A stretch of 9,916 bases of DNA from Candidatus Omnitrophota bacterium (GTDB lineage Bacteria > Omnitrophota > Gorgyraeia > Gygaellales > Profunditerraquicolaceae): positions 1-9,916 of the forward strand of contig JAQTNM010000038.1 in assembly GCA_028713875.1 (NCBI GenBank), in the 5' to 3' direction. Positions 1 to 6,411 of this stretch are shown here, one piece after another. The first letter of the stretch is position 1; every line of letters starts with the position of its first letter. A program made the translations under genes and the position numbers. The notes below the pieces were generated by a model. That model did not search any database and had not been told where the DNA came from. It saw only the letters and a program-made list of their open reading frames with translations.

Positions 1-263
1 CTCGTAAGAGGCAGCGGAGCGGCTTAAAGGATTATTTCAGAAATAAGTTCAAGACGAATATACTGGATATAATATTCAGCAGCGTAGAATTAATGCAGTC
101 TGCCCTGGTTCAAAAAGAAGGGCAGCTGGCAGATGTCATCCTGCACCCTGACTTAAGCGGCATGCACTGGCTGGAGTTGCATCGCGCCGGAGAGTTTGCG
201 AAAAGAGGCGAAGAAGAGGCGCGCAGGAATCTGGATAAGATCTGGCAGGTCATAAATGAATAA
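1..263 (+). CDS. Patatin-like phospholipase, C-terminal fragment (cut by window start)
   Basis: An open frame with its first full codon at base 3 runs 86 residues to a TAA at 261-263, with no start inside the window. The visible part resembles the C-terminus of bacterial patatin/RssA-type lipid acyl hydrolases: an amphipathic helix (ILDIIFSSVELMQSAL), a strand with an ADVILHPDL motif, then a W-LELHRAGEF segment and a closing charged helix ending in LDKIWQVINE. In that family this region follows the catalytic Ser/Asp core, so the GXSXG and DGG motifs would lie upstream of the window. The family match is by recognition of the ADV-hP-dL and aG-faa patterns, not by catalytic residues. It is the first visible gene of a co-directional cluster; the next start lies 13 bases after its stop. 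Confidence 0.68.
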   Translation, partial: RKRQRSGLKDYFRNKFKTNILDIIFSSVELMQSALVQKEGQLADVILHPDLSGMHWLELHRAGEFAKRGEEEARRNLDKIWQVINE

Positions 264-276
264 CAAGGGGGGTAAA

Positions 277-747
277 ATGAAGGCGTGGTTACGCTTGGGA
301 TTGCTGATTTTTGCAGGCTGTTTTCTTTTGCAGATGCTCGGATGCGCTAGCATAAAAGAAATGACAAGAGGTTTTCTGGGTATTTCTACCAAGGAATTGG
401 AAGAAACGCGCAAAGACGCAGTAAGCAGGAATTTTGACTTCGATTATTTTACCACCTATACTAAATCTCTCGATGCCCTTAAGGCAATGGCAACCTATGT
501 TTACAGCAAAGACATAAAGAAACATATGATAGCGGTTTATGTTTCCGAAGAAGATACGACTCCGGTAGGCATATTTTTCAGAGAGGCAGGCAAAGATATA
601 ACGCAGGTAGAAGTTTCTTCTCCCAGCAGTTTTGCCCGGGACCTGATCTCCGCAAGGTTATTCAGCGTCTTGGCCGGAAATCCTATTACCCCGGAATCAA
701 AAACAGTATCCCCGGGGCCTGAATCGGTAATGAAAGACAACCCTTAA
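277..747 (+). CDS. Putative envelope lipoprotein, function unknown
   Basis: This encodes a 156-residue protein with a type II signal peptide: charged start (MKAWLR), hydrophobic core, and MLGC with the likely lipidated Cys at residue 23. The ATG at 277 is preferred over the in-frame ATG at 256, because 256 lies inside the upstream gene and would add a polar MNNKGGK stretch before the signal peptide, whereas AAGGGGGG sits just upstream of 277. The mature part begins with a charged helix (KELEETRKDA), then an alpha/beta region (AMATYVYSKDIKKHM, TPVGIFF, TQVEVSSPSSFARDL). Its layout of a helix with an ALD/ALKA motif, a hydrophobic strand, a VEVSS strand and a closing helix recalls DUF3568-type lipoproteins such as the one at 2872. 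That resemblance is inference. The C-terminal tail of about 20 residues is Pro/Ser-rich and probably disordered. Confidence 0.8.
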   Translation: MKAWLRLGLLIFAGCFLLQMLGCASIKEMTRGFLGISTKELEETRKDAVSRNFDFDYFTTYTKSLDALKAMATYVYSKDIKKHMIAVYVSEEDTTPVGIFFREAGKDITQVEVSSPSSFARDLISARLFSVLAGNPITPESKTVSPGPESVMKDNP

Positions 748-763
748 GATAGTTTGAGATTTT

Positions 764-1231
764 ATGTTAAGACATCTCAAATCCCACCTCTGCGGTAAAG
801 TAGTTATTCTGGGAATCGGCAATACCCTCAGCAGCGATGACGGCGCGGGCTCCATTTTAGCAGGCCGCATTAAAGATAACGTGCCTTACACGGTCTATGA
901 CGCAGGCGTAAGCCCCGAAAACTATTTAGGCAAGATCATAAAAGATAAACCCGATAATATTATCATCATTGATGCCGTTGATTTCAGGGCAAAGCCCGGT
1001 GATTGCACCATTCTGGAAGGCAAAGACATAAAGACGGCCAATCTCTTTGCCACGCATAATGCCTCTATTTCTCTTACCATTAGTTACTTGCAAAATAATT
1101 TACAGGCAGATATAATTGTTTTGGCAATCCAGCCTAAAACCGTGGCGTTCGGAGATAAAGTAAGCAAAGAGATAGAAGAGGCCCTTGTAAAATTAGAGGA
1201 ATGGTTCGGTGAAGCAGAAGAAAAGAGATAG
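764..1231 (+). CDS. hycI: Hydrogenase 3-type maturation endopeptidase (HycI family, peptidase M52)
   Basis: This 155-residue cytoplasmic protease is predicted to remove the C-terminal extension of a [NiFe]-hydrogenase large subunit after nickel insertion. Seen: GIGNTLSSDDGAG (residues 17-29), D-AG-SPEN (46-53), IIIIDAVD (66-73), PGD (78-80), ATHN (96-99) and LAIQP. These match HycI rather than HyaD/HybD in order and wording. By alignment to E. coli HycI, the nickel-sensing ligands correspond to D26, D70 and H98, all present. Length is normal for the family (about 155). It starts 16 bases after the lipoprotein stop with only a weak GAG as ribosome site, and its last 23 bases overlap the transporter gene. 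No hydrogenase structural gene is visible, so its substrate must be encoded elsewhere. Confidence 0.93.
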   Translation: MLRHLKSHLCGKVVILGIGNTLSSDDGAGSILAGRIKDNVPYTVYDAGVSPENYLGKIIKDKPDNIIIIDAVDFRAKPGDCTILEGKDIKTANLFATHNASISLTISYLQNNLQADIIVLAIQPKTVAFGDKVSKEIEEALVKLEEWFGEAEEKR

Positions 1232-2774
1232 CTGGGGTTCGCGCTTAGGGATAATCATGGCAGTGGCCGGCTCAGCCATCGGCCTGGGCAATTTCCTGAG
1301 GTTTCCCGCAAAAGCCGCCTCTAACGGCGGAGGCGCGTTCATGATCCCCTATTTTATTGCCCTCTTTTTATTAGGCATACCCCTGATGTGGATCGAATGG
1401 ACCCTGGGCCGTTACGGAGGAGGGTTTGAACACGGGACCGCTCCGGGCATATTCCACAGCATCTGGCAGAAGAACCGTTTTATCAAGTATTTCGGCATTA
1501 TCGGCATATTCGGGCCTATGGTCATATTCATCTATTATAGTTATATAGAATCCTGGACCCTGGCCTACAGCGTTTTCTCGGCTATGGGTAAATATGCGGG
1601 TTTAGCCGACCAGGCTTCTATGCAGAGTTTTTTAAGGGCCTTTCAGGGCGTAGAGCATAACCAATATTTCAACGGCCCGCTGGTAGCTTATTTATTTTTC
1701 CTGGTCACCTTTGTCCTGAATATCTGGGTTATATATTACGGCATAAGGGGTGGCATAGAAAAGCTCTGCAAATTTGCCATGCCGCTTTTATTTATCTGCG
1801 GCATCGTATTAATGGCCAGGGTCTTGACGCTGGGAGCACCTGACCTTTCAAAGCCCAGTTGGAATATCTTGAATGGCTTTGGTTTCTTGTGGAACCCGGA
1901 TTTTTCAGCTTTGAGATCAGCAAAGGTCTGGCTTGAGGCAGCTGGACAGATATTCTTTACTTTAAGCGTAGGCATAGGAGTCATCCTGACTTATGCCAGC
2001 TATCTCTCCAAGGGCGATGACGTGGTTCTTTCCGGTCTTACCGCCGCCAGCACCAATGAGACGGCGGAGGTAATCTTGGGTGCCAGTATTATTATCCCGG
2101 CAGCCTTTGTTTTCTTCGGCCCCCTGGATATACAGGCGATAGCCAAGTCCGGAGTATTCAACCTGGGGTTTGTAACCACGCCCCTGATCTTAAACAAGCT
2201 TCCCTTTGCGCAGATCTTCGGATTCCTCTGGTTCTTCCTTTTATTTTTAGCCGGAATAACCTCGTCGGTTTCCCTGTCTCAACCGGCAGTGGCTTTTTTA
2301 GAGGATGAATTCGATATCTCCAGGAAAAAAGCGGTTCTGATATTCGGTATCGCGGCATTTGTGCTTTGCCAGCCGGTAATATTCTTTTTGAAAAACGGGG
2401 TGGTGGATGAACTGGATTTCTGGGGCGGGACATTTTTCCTGGTACTATTTGCCACCATCGAGACCGTGCTCTTTGCCTGGGTCTTCGGGATGGAGAAAGC
2501 CTGGGATGAAATACATAAAGGCGCGGATATGCGGGTGCCCCGGGTTTATAAATTTATCATTAAATATATTACGCCTTTATTTTTATTCTTTATCCTGGGG
2601 ATGTGGCTGTGGCAGGAGTGGCTGCCGATCATCTTCATGAAGAACGTAGCCATGGAGAACCGCGTTTATATTTTAGGCACAAGGATAGTGCTGTTAGGTA
2701 TATTCCTGACCCTAGGCATACTGGTTAAAATCGCCTGGAAGCGCAAAAGAGAACGGCAGGAGAGGATGCGATGA
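1209..2774 (+). CDS. Na+-dependent amino-acid transporter, LeuT-like NSS (SLC6) family
   Basis: This 521-residue inner-membrane symporter is predicted to import a hydrophobic amino acid with Na+. The GTG start at 1209 is supported by AGAGGA at 1195-1200 with 8-base spacing; no upstream in-frame ATG is better. It closely follows Aquifex LeuT: R-G at 12-14, GLGNFLRFP (25-33), NGGGAF, MWIEW-LGRYGG, IYYSYIESWTLA, GQIFFTLS (246-253), ITYASY, IPAA, TSS (351-353), AFLEDEF and MDFW-like ELDFWGGT. Residues equivalent to LeuT Na+ and substrate ligands (N27, T254, T354, S355) are present. The pocket differs at LeuT N21 (Ser here), F259 (Ile256) and I359 (Leu), so the exact substrate may differ from leucine. 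About 11-12 membrane helices are apparent. It overlaps hycI by 23 bases and the small MetS-like gene by ATGA. Confidence 0.95.
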   Translation: MKQKKRDSWGSRLGIIMAVAGSAIGLGNFLRFPAKAASNGGGAFMIPYFIALFLLGIPLMWIEWTLGRYGGGFEHGTAPGIFHSIWQKNRFIKYFGIIGIFGPMVIFIYYSYIESWTLAYSVFSAMGKYAGLADQASMQSFLRAFQGVEHNQYFNGPLVAYLFFLVTFVLNIWVIYYGIRGGIEKLCKFAMPLLFICGIVLMARVLTLGAPDLSKPSWNILNGFGFLWNPDFSALRSAKVWLEAAGQIFFTLSVGIGVILTYASYLSKGDDVVLSGLTAASTNETAEVILGASIIIPAAFVFFGPLDIQAIAKSGVFNLGFVTTPLILNKLPFAQIFGFLWFFLLFLAGITSSVSLSQPAVAFLEDEFDISRKKAVLIFGIAAFVLCQPVIFFLKNGVVDELDFWGGTFFLVLFATIETVLFAWVFGMEKAWDEIHKGADMRVPRVYKFIIKYITPLFLFFILGMWLWQEWLPIIFMKNVAMENRVYILGTRIVLLGIFLTLGILVKIAWKRKRERQERMR

Positions 2775-2875
2775 ACTGGGCTGGCTGGGTATTCATTATT
2801 TTTTCCTGGGGCATGATTTTAGGCATGGTCACCTTTTGTTTTAAGAATGTATTTTCAAAAAAGGAGTTAAGATGA
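2771..2875 (+). CDS. Small single-helix NSS transporter subunit (MetS-like)
   Basis: This 34-residue ORF starts at the ATG overlapping the transporter stop (ATGA, 2771-2774) and ends in a TGA overlapping the next gene's ATG. AGGAG at about 2759-2763 supplies a ribosome site. The peptide has one hydrophobic helix (about residues 5-24, WVFIIFSWGMILGMVTFCF) and a short basic tail. Size, position directly after an NSS transporter and the W-FSWG-ILG pattern match the small-subunit family typified by MetS of the Corynebacterium MetPS methionine/alanine importer. In that system the large subunit needs the small one for activity. The role here is inferred from context plus pattern. It is below usual gene-caller length limits and easily missed. 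Confidence 0.75.
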   Translation: MNWAGWVFIIFSWGMILGMVTFCFKNVFSKKELR

Positions 2876-3261
2876 AAAGGAAAATTTTACTTTTAATTGT
2901 TATTTTCCCTGTTTTGGTCAGTCTTAGCGGCTGCGCTGCGGCGTTTATCGTGGGAGGGGCGGCAGGCGCCCTGGGAGGCTATGCGATAAGCAAAGATACC
3001 ATACAGGGGGATTCCGATAAACCTTATGACAGTCTATGGAATGCGGCGCTAGATGCCGGGGCGGGCGGAACAATAAAAGAGGCGAATGAACGCACAGGCC
3101 GTATCGAATTGCAGGTTGATTCGAGCCAGGTGCACATAAGGCTGATAAGGCTGACCCGCATAGCTACAAGGATCAGGGTTTCGGCGCGCAATAAATTCCA
3201 TCTGCCCAATCTTAACCTGGCTGAGTCCATATTCGTAAAAATAATGGAAACAACCGAATAA
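2872..3261 (+). CDS. DUF3568-like lipoprotein
   Basis: This is a 129-residue predicted lipoprotein. It has a basic start (MKRK), a hydrophobic core and a good lipobox LSGC with the lipidated Cys at 21, followed by the Ala/Gly-rich AAAFIVGGAAGALGGYA segment typical of DUF3568 proteins. The mature domain has YDSLWNAALDAG (a helix), then strands around GRIELQVDSSQVHIRL and TRIRVSARN, and a closing helix NLNLAESIFVKI. It sits after AAGGAG (2861-2866) with 5-base spacing, and its ATG overlaps the stop of the small transporter subunit, so it is probably translationally coupled. Function is unknown in the family; a periplasmic or outer-membrane-facing role is inferred from the lipobox. No terminator is visible between its stop and the tRNA. 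Confidence 0.82.
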   Translation: MKRKILLLIVIFPVLVSLSGCAAAFIVGGAAGALGGYAISKDTIQGDSDKPYDSLWNAALDAGAGGTIKEANERTGRIELQVDSSQVHIRLIRLTRIATRIRVSARNKFHLPNLNLAESIFVKIMETTE

Positions 3262-3273
3262 TTGTGTTATACT
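3245..3273 (+). promoter_or_regulatory. Possible promoter for tRNA-Phe copy 1
   Basis: TGTTATACT (3265-3273) is an extended -10 element (TG-n-TATACT). A 4-of-6 -35-like TGGAAA (3245-3250) lies 17 bases upstream, inside the end of the lipoprotein gene. Predicted start is near 3280, about 19 bases before the tRNA. The equivalent position before tRNA-Phe copy 2 has no comparable match. Confidence 0.45.
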
Positions 3274-3298
3274 TAAGCCCGTTTATAGCGAAAATAAA

Positions 3299-3370
3299 GC
3301 CGAGGTAGCTCAGTGGTAGAGCGCGGCCCTGAAAAGGCCGGCGTGGGAAGTTCGATTCTTCTCCTCGGCA
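3299..3370 (+). tRNA. tRNA-Phe (GAA), copy 1
   Basis: A full cloverleaf is present: acceptor GCCGAGG (3299-3305) pairs with CCTCGGC (3363-3369). The D arm is GCTC/GAGC with loop AGTGGTA. The anticodon stem is CGGCC/GGCCG around CTGAAAA, with GAA at 3331-3333. The T arm is GGAAG/CTTCT (one G-U pair) around TTCGATT. The discriminator is A3370 and CCA is not encoded. The variable loop is GCGTG, which puts G at position 48 opposite G15, an unusual Levitt pair. The 72-base gene is repeated exactly at 6288-6359. Confidence 0.93.
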
Positions 3371-3386
3371 CTTTAATTTACGTCTC

Positions 3387-3421
3387 GTGCCGACTCCGAG
3401 CGACAGCGAGGAGCCAGGCAC
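3387..3421 (+). repeat. REP-like palindromic hairpin after tRNA-Phe copy 1
   Basis: GTGCC (3387-3391) pairs with GGCAC (3417-3421), and CTCC (3394-3397) with GGAG (3410-3413). It is not followed by a T run, so it is not itself a terminator. The same outer stem with a different inner stem follows tRNA-Phe copy 2. It could be a REP-type repeat or a tRNA 3'-processing/stability structure. Confidence 0.6.
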
Positions 3422-3434
3422 CATATAAAAACGA

Positions 3435-3460
3435 GAGGGTCTTGGACCCTCATTTTTTTT
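3435..3460 (+). terminator. Rho-independent terminator after tRNA-Phe copy 1
   Basis: A perfect 7-bp stem GAGGGTC/GACCCTC (3435-3441 / 3445-3451) with a TTG loop is followed by A and eight T residues. It should end transcription of the 5' operon and tRNA. No equivalent follows tRNA copy 2. Confidence 0.88.
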
Positions 3461-3784
3461 GTTATAGCTACGCATAATTTCATGAGTTAGAGAGCGGTTG
3501 CGCCTTTTTTGTTAGCCTTTAGATGCTTAAGCGTGTTTGTATAGTTTTATAGAGCGATGACTCTTAATGGCGCGCCGCTGGCAAACACGGCAACATTCAG
3601 CAATTTTATCAACTCTCCGAAAGTTCGCCCACCCAAAAGATATACCCCTGAGCCTATAAATATGATATAATCAAACCCCTGAGAAGGGAAATACCCTTTA
3701 TTTAACGATATTAATGGAATAGACCTTGTTTACGCCCCCCTTTTTCATAAAAACCCGCTGTTTTAAATAAGGAAACGGTGCAAA
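3461..3784. other. Non-coding stretch before the carbamoyltransferase
   Basis: No convincing ORF or RNA gene is seen in these 324 bases. It holds a weak GCG-GTTG-CGC plus T6 motif near 3496-3510, the extended -10 promoter at 3663-3671, and a small AAGGG/CCCTT hairpin around 3684-3699 in what would be the mRNA leader. Composition is AT-rich like the following gene. It may be the left part of an inserted segment. Confidence 0.5.
3663..3671 (+). promoter_or_regulatory. Extended -10 promoter for the carbamoyltransferase
   Basis: TGATATAAT is a TG-n-TATAAT extended -10 element. No good -35 lies 16-18 bases upstream, as is usual for extended -10 promoters. Predicted start is near 3678, giving a leader of about 105 bases. 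Confidence 0.5.
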
Positions 3785-6154
3785 ATGCAACAAAAATATT
3801 ATTTAGGGATAAATTCCAGCCATGATGCGGGCGCCTGTTTATTCAGGGGCAATACGTTGGTTGTTGCCATAGAAGAAGAGAGGCTAAATAAAGATAAGCA
3901 TTCGGTTTGCCGGCAGGTTGCGAACAAAGGCATGCTGGTAAGAACATTGCCCTATTTATCTATTTCTTACGTTTTGCAAGAAGCAGGAATAGCCTTAGAC
4001 GAATTAGAACAGATATATGTTAATGATTGCGATCTTATGGGGCACTATACAATAAAAGATGCGGAAGAAGGTTTACGAAGACTATTACCTGTAAAAGATA
4101 AAAAAAAGATAGTTTTTATTCCGCCGTCCTCTCATCATCTGATGCACGCTTACAACGCTCATTATCTTTCTCCTTTTAAAGAGAGTGTTATCCTGATAAT
4201 AGATGCCTATGTTTCCGGCGATGAAGAAAAGAAGAGGGCTTTTGAAACCATATATTATGCTAAGGATAATAAGATAGAAGAAATTTACTCTCGGCTATCT
4301 GAAAAAGGGGAAATGGGAATAGGGGCCTTCTTTCAGTTTTTTTGCAAATTAATGAATTTTGACAGTAAATTAGAGGGCGAAATAAGTAATAATTATTTTG
4401 GCATCGGTCACGATGAGGCAGGAAAGTTAATGGCATTAGCCTCCTATGGCAGGCCATATTTTACCGATAAGATCGTAAAGAAAAAAAACGGATTCCTTAG
4501 CATACAGATAAAAGATCTTTATAAATTTGCCTCAAAATATAATCTTGTTAGAGAACTCATAGATCCTAAGAACCTTGATACGATTGAAATGAAGACTTCC
4601 CAAAGATTACTAATGCCTGCGAGAGTTTTAAGCGACTATAGAGATAAGTTCGTGCAAAATCTGGCATATTTTGCTCAGCGACAATTGGAAGAAGCGATAT
4701 TTATATTGATAGAGACAGCAGATAAGTTAAGACAATCCAGTAACCTCTGTATTTCTGGAGGGGTAGCTTTAAATTGTCTGGCAAACGGCAAGATAAAAGA
4801 AAGATACAAAAGCAAATCTATTTATATCCCTTTTGCTCCAGCTGATAATGGCAATGCTATCGGCGTTTGTTTTTATGCCTATGCGAAGAAGAATAACAAT
4901 GCGGCTAAAAAATTTGTTTTTCGCAACCTGTCCCCCTTCTTGGGGAAAAAATATTCCATCGGATGGCAGGATATAATACTTGCTGCTAAAAAAGCGGGAT
5001 TAAGCATAAAGGAAGAAAATTTCTTTTTTGAGAAGTTATCAAAAGATGAATTGGCTAAAAAAATCGCTGAATTTTTATATAATGATATGGTAATCGCTTT
5101 TATTACCGAAGGTTCTGAGTTCGGCCCCAGGGCCCTGGGGCACAGAAGTATTTTGGCCAATCCCTTTAGCGAAGCGACAAAAGATTACGTGAATCAAACT
5201 ATTAAGAAACGCGAATGGTTCCGTCCTTTTGCCCCGGCAGTTTTGTCTTCGCATAAAGATGTTTATTTCAAAACTCTCGGGATAGAAAACTCAAATATGA
5301 CTTTTACCGTAGCTTTAAGAACTAAGTTTTCTTATTTGTCTGCAATCAAGAATAAGGACAATACTTCAAGAATTCAAATAGTGAATTCAGAAGAGAATAG
5401 CTTATTTGCCAAAGTCATTAAAGAATTTGGAAAGATGTCCGGGGCATATTTATTATTGAATACTTCATGCAATATTAAGCGCTACCCAATAATTGAGCAT
5501 CCGCTGGAGGTATTTTATTTATATAAACAAATGCCGGTAGATGCGGTCGTTATAGATGACATGCTTATAATACCCCGCTATGATATTTTCCGGGAATTCA
5601 CCCGCTATAAAGAAGATAAGCTAAATGAGGCATCTAAAGAGAAACTGGCAGATAGCTTCTTTGGGATAAATAACTATTATCGGGCGCAATATATCCATAA
5701 AGAAATTTTTAAAATAACAAAGAGCTTTTCCCATTTGCTGAAGGTATTCAAAAGTTTATTATTTCTTCCCGAAACGAGCGAATTGCAGCATATATTTTAC
5801 CAGCTTAAAACTAAGAGACGGCTTTTTTTAAGGGGGGTTTACAATAAAAACATTTGTAATGAATACCGTATTTATATGGGGCTATATGAAATATGTTATG
5901 GAAAAAATAAAGGCGATCTTTTTGGGTTGAATGAATTGATTATTTCAGAACAAGACAAAAGAAAAAAGAAAGCAGTTGTAGATAAATGTATTCAAACGAT
6001 ATTTTTCTTATCTGCCTTGATAGGAGAAGAAAAATTGTTATTAAAGCTTCAGAAAAGCAAAAACCAGACAACAAGAGACTTTTTTCGTTTGTTGCTAAAA
6101 GAACATCCCGATGCCTTAAATAGTCTTTTCTTTCAAAAGTCAATGCGGCAATAA
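3785..6154 (+). CDS. NodU/TobZ-family carbamoyltransferase with long C-terminal extension
   Basis: This is a 789-residue predicted O-carbamoyltransferase, a family that uses carbamoyl phosphate and ATP to carbamoylate sugars, antibiotics or lipo-oligosaccharides. N-terminal Kae1-like domain: LGINSSHDAG (7-16), IEEERLNKDKHS, HHLMHA (117-122), IIDA (138-141), GKLMALASYG, SGGVALNC (324-331) and PADNG (352-356). By comparison with TobZ, the metal ligands fit H117, H121, D140 and D354, with spacing conserved at the first three. YrdC-like C-terminal domain: EFGPRALGHRSILA (445-458), K-REWFRPFAPA and LLLNTSCN. The catalytic core is therefore complete. Family members are usually about 550-620 residues; here about 190 further residues (from about 600) are Lys/Tyr/Leu-rich, helical-looking and unrecognised. 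Codon use is visibly more AT-rich than in the transporter and dipZ genes. No glycan genes adjoin, so the acceptor is unknown. A GGA at 3771 is a distant ribosome site. Confidence 0.93.
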   Translation: MQQKYYLGINSSHDAGACLFRGNTLVVAIEEERLNKDKHSVCRQVANKGMLVRTLPYLSISYVLQEAGIALDELEQIYVNDCDLMGHYTIKDAEEGLRRLLPVKDKKKIVFIPPSSHHLMHAYNAHYLSPFKESVILIIDAYVSGDEEKKRAFETIYYAKDNKIEEIYSRLSEKGEMGIGAFFQFFCKLMNFDSKLEGEISNNYFGIGHDEAGKLMALASYGRPYFTDKIVKKKNGFLSIQIKDLYKFASKYNLVRELIDPKNLDTIEMKTSQRLLMPARVLSDYRDKFVQNLAYFAQRQLEEAIFILIETADKLRQSSNLCISGGVALNCLANGKIKERYKSKSIYIPFAPADNGNAIGVCFYAYAKKNNNAAKKFVFRNLSPFLGKKYSIGWQDIILAAKKAGLSIKEENFFFEKLSKDELAKKIAEFLYNDMVIAFITEGSEFGPRALGHRSILANPFSEATKDYVNQTIKKREWFRPFAPAVLSSHKDVYFKTLGIENSNMTFTVALRTKFSYLSAIKNKDNTSRIQIVNSEENSLFAKVIKEFGKMSGAYLLLNTSCNIKRYPIIEHPLEVFYLYKQMPVDAVVIDDMLIIPRYDIFREFTRYKEDKLNEASKEKLADSFFGINNYYRAQYIHKEIFKITKSFSHLLKVFKSLLFLPETSELQHIFYQLKTKRRLFLRGVYNKNICNEYRIYMGLYEICYGKNKGDLFGLNELIISEQDKRKKKAVVDKCIQTIFFLSALIGEEKLLLKLQKSKNQTTRDFFRLLLKEHPDALNSLFFQKSMRQ

Positions 6155-6287
6155 GGTCACATAGACGATTCCGGAGATAATGCATGATGGCTTCATTCAC
6201 CGGGCCGGCTTTAATTAAAAAAACCGTTAGCGCAGGCATTAGATAGTTTCCTTGCTCGTCTTGAATTAACCATAACGAAGCGATTTT

Positions 6288-6359
6288 GCCGAGGTAGCTC
6301 AGTGGTAGAGCGCGGCCCTGAAAAGGCCGGCGTGGGAAGTTCGATTCTTCTCCTCGGCA
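6288..6359 (+). tRNA. tRNA-Phe (GAA), copy 2
   Basis: It is base-for-base identical to the tRNA at 3299-3370, with anticodon GAA at 6320-6322, no encoded CCA and the same G48. The 133 bases between the carbamoyltransferase stop and this tRNA contain no clear promoter and no convincing gene. It may be transcribed by read-through or be silent. Confidence 0.92.
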
Positions 6360-6375
6360 CTTTAATTTACATCTC

Positions 6376-6411
6376 GTGCCGGACCTGAGTGAAAACGGAG
6401 GGTCTGGGCAC
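6376..6411 (+). repeat. REP-like palindromic hairpin after tRNA-Phe copy 2
   Basis: GTGCC (6376-6380) pairs with GGCAC (6407-6411). Inside, GGACC (6381-6385) pairs with GGTCT (6401-6405, one G-U) around a GAGTGAAAACGGA-type loop, leaving G6406 bulged. The inner stem differs in sequence from copy 1 but keeps pairing, which suggests selection on structure. No T run follows. Confidence 0.6.

Larger units (their letters stand above)
3299..3430 (+). repeat. Direct repeat copy A: tRNA-Phe plus downstream hairpin
   Basis: Positions 3299-3392 match 6288-6381 at 93 of 94 bases; the one difference is G3382 versus A6371. The similarity starts exactly at the first tRNA base; the sequences before it are unrelated. 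After 3392 the hairpin interior has diverged, but the closing GGCACCATATA motif is shared, so the duplicated unit reaches about 3430. It brackets the carbamoyltransferase segment. Confidence 0.9.

Noticed and set aside
256..276. Upstream ATG at 256 as the start of the lipoprotein
   Set aside because: It lies within the preceding gene's last codons and would spoil the signal peptide; ATG 277 has the purine-rich ribosome site.
2158..2433. Minus-strand 91-codon frame inside the transporter
   Set aside because: Shadow of a well-conserved LeuT-like frame; its peptide has no family features.
3212..3475. Minus-strand 87-codon open frame covering tRNA-Phe copy 1
   Set aside because: It is the antisense of the tRNA, hairpin and terminator; the peptide is low-complexity with no family resemblance and no ribosome site.
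3496..3510. Second terminator (GCG-GTTG-CGC followed by six T)
   Set aside because: The stem is only 3 bp and directly follows a much stronger terminator; likely chance.
5940..6239. Minus-strand 99-codon open frame at the end of the carbamoyltransferase
   Set aside because: Most of it is antisense to the carbamoyltransferase coding end; no recognisable motif or ribosome site. The part in the gap (6155-6239) is too short to support.
3299..6381. CRISPR or tandem-repeat array
   Set aside because: There are only two copies, 2.9 kb apart, and the repeat is a tRNA gene plus its flank.
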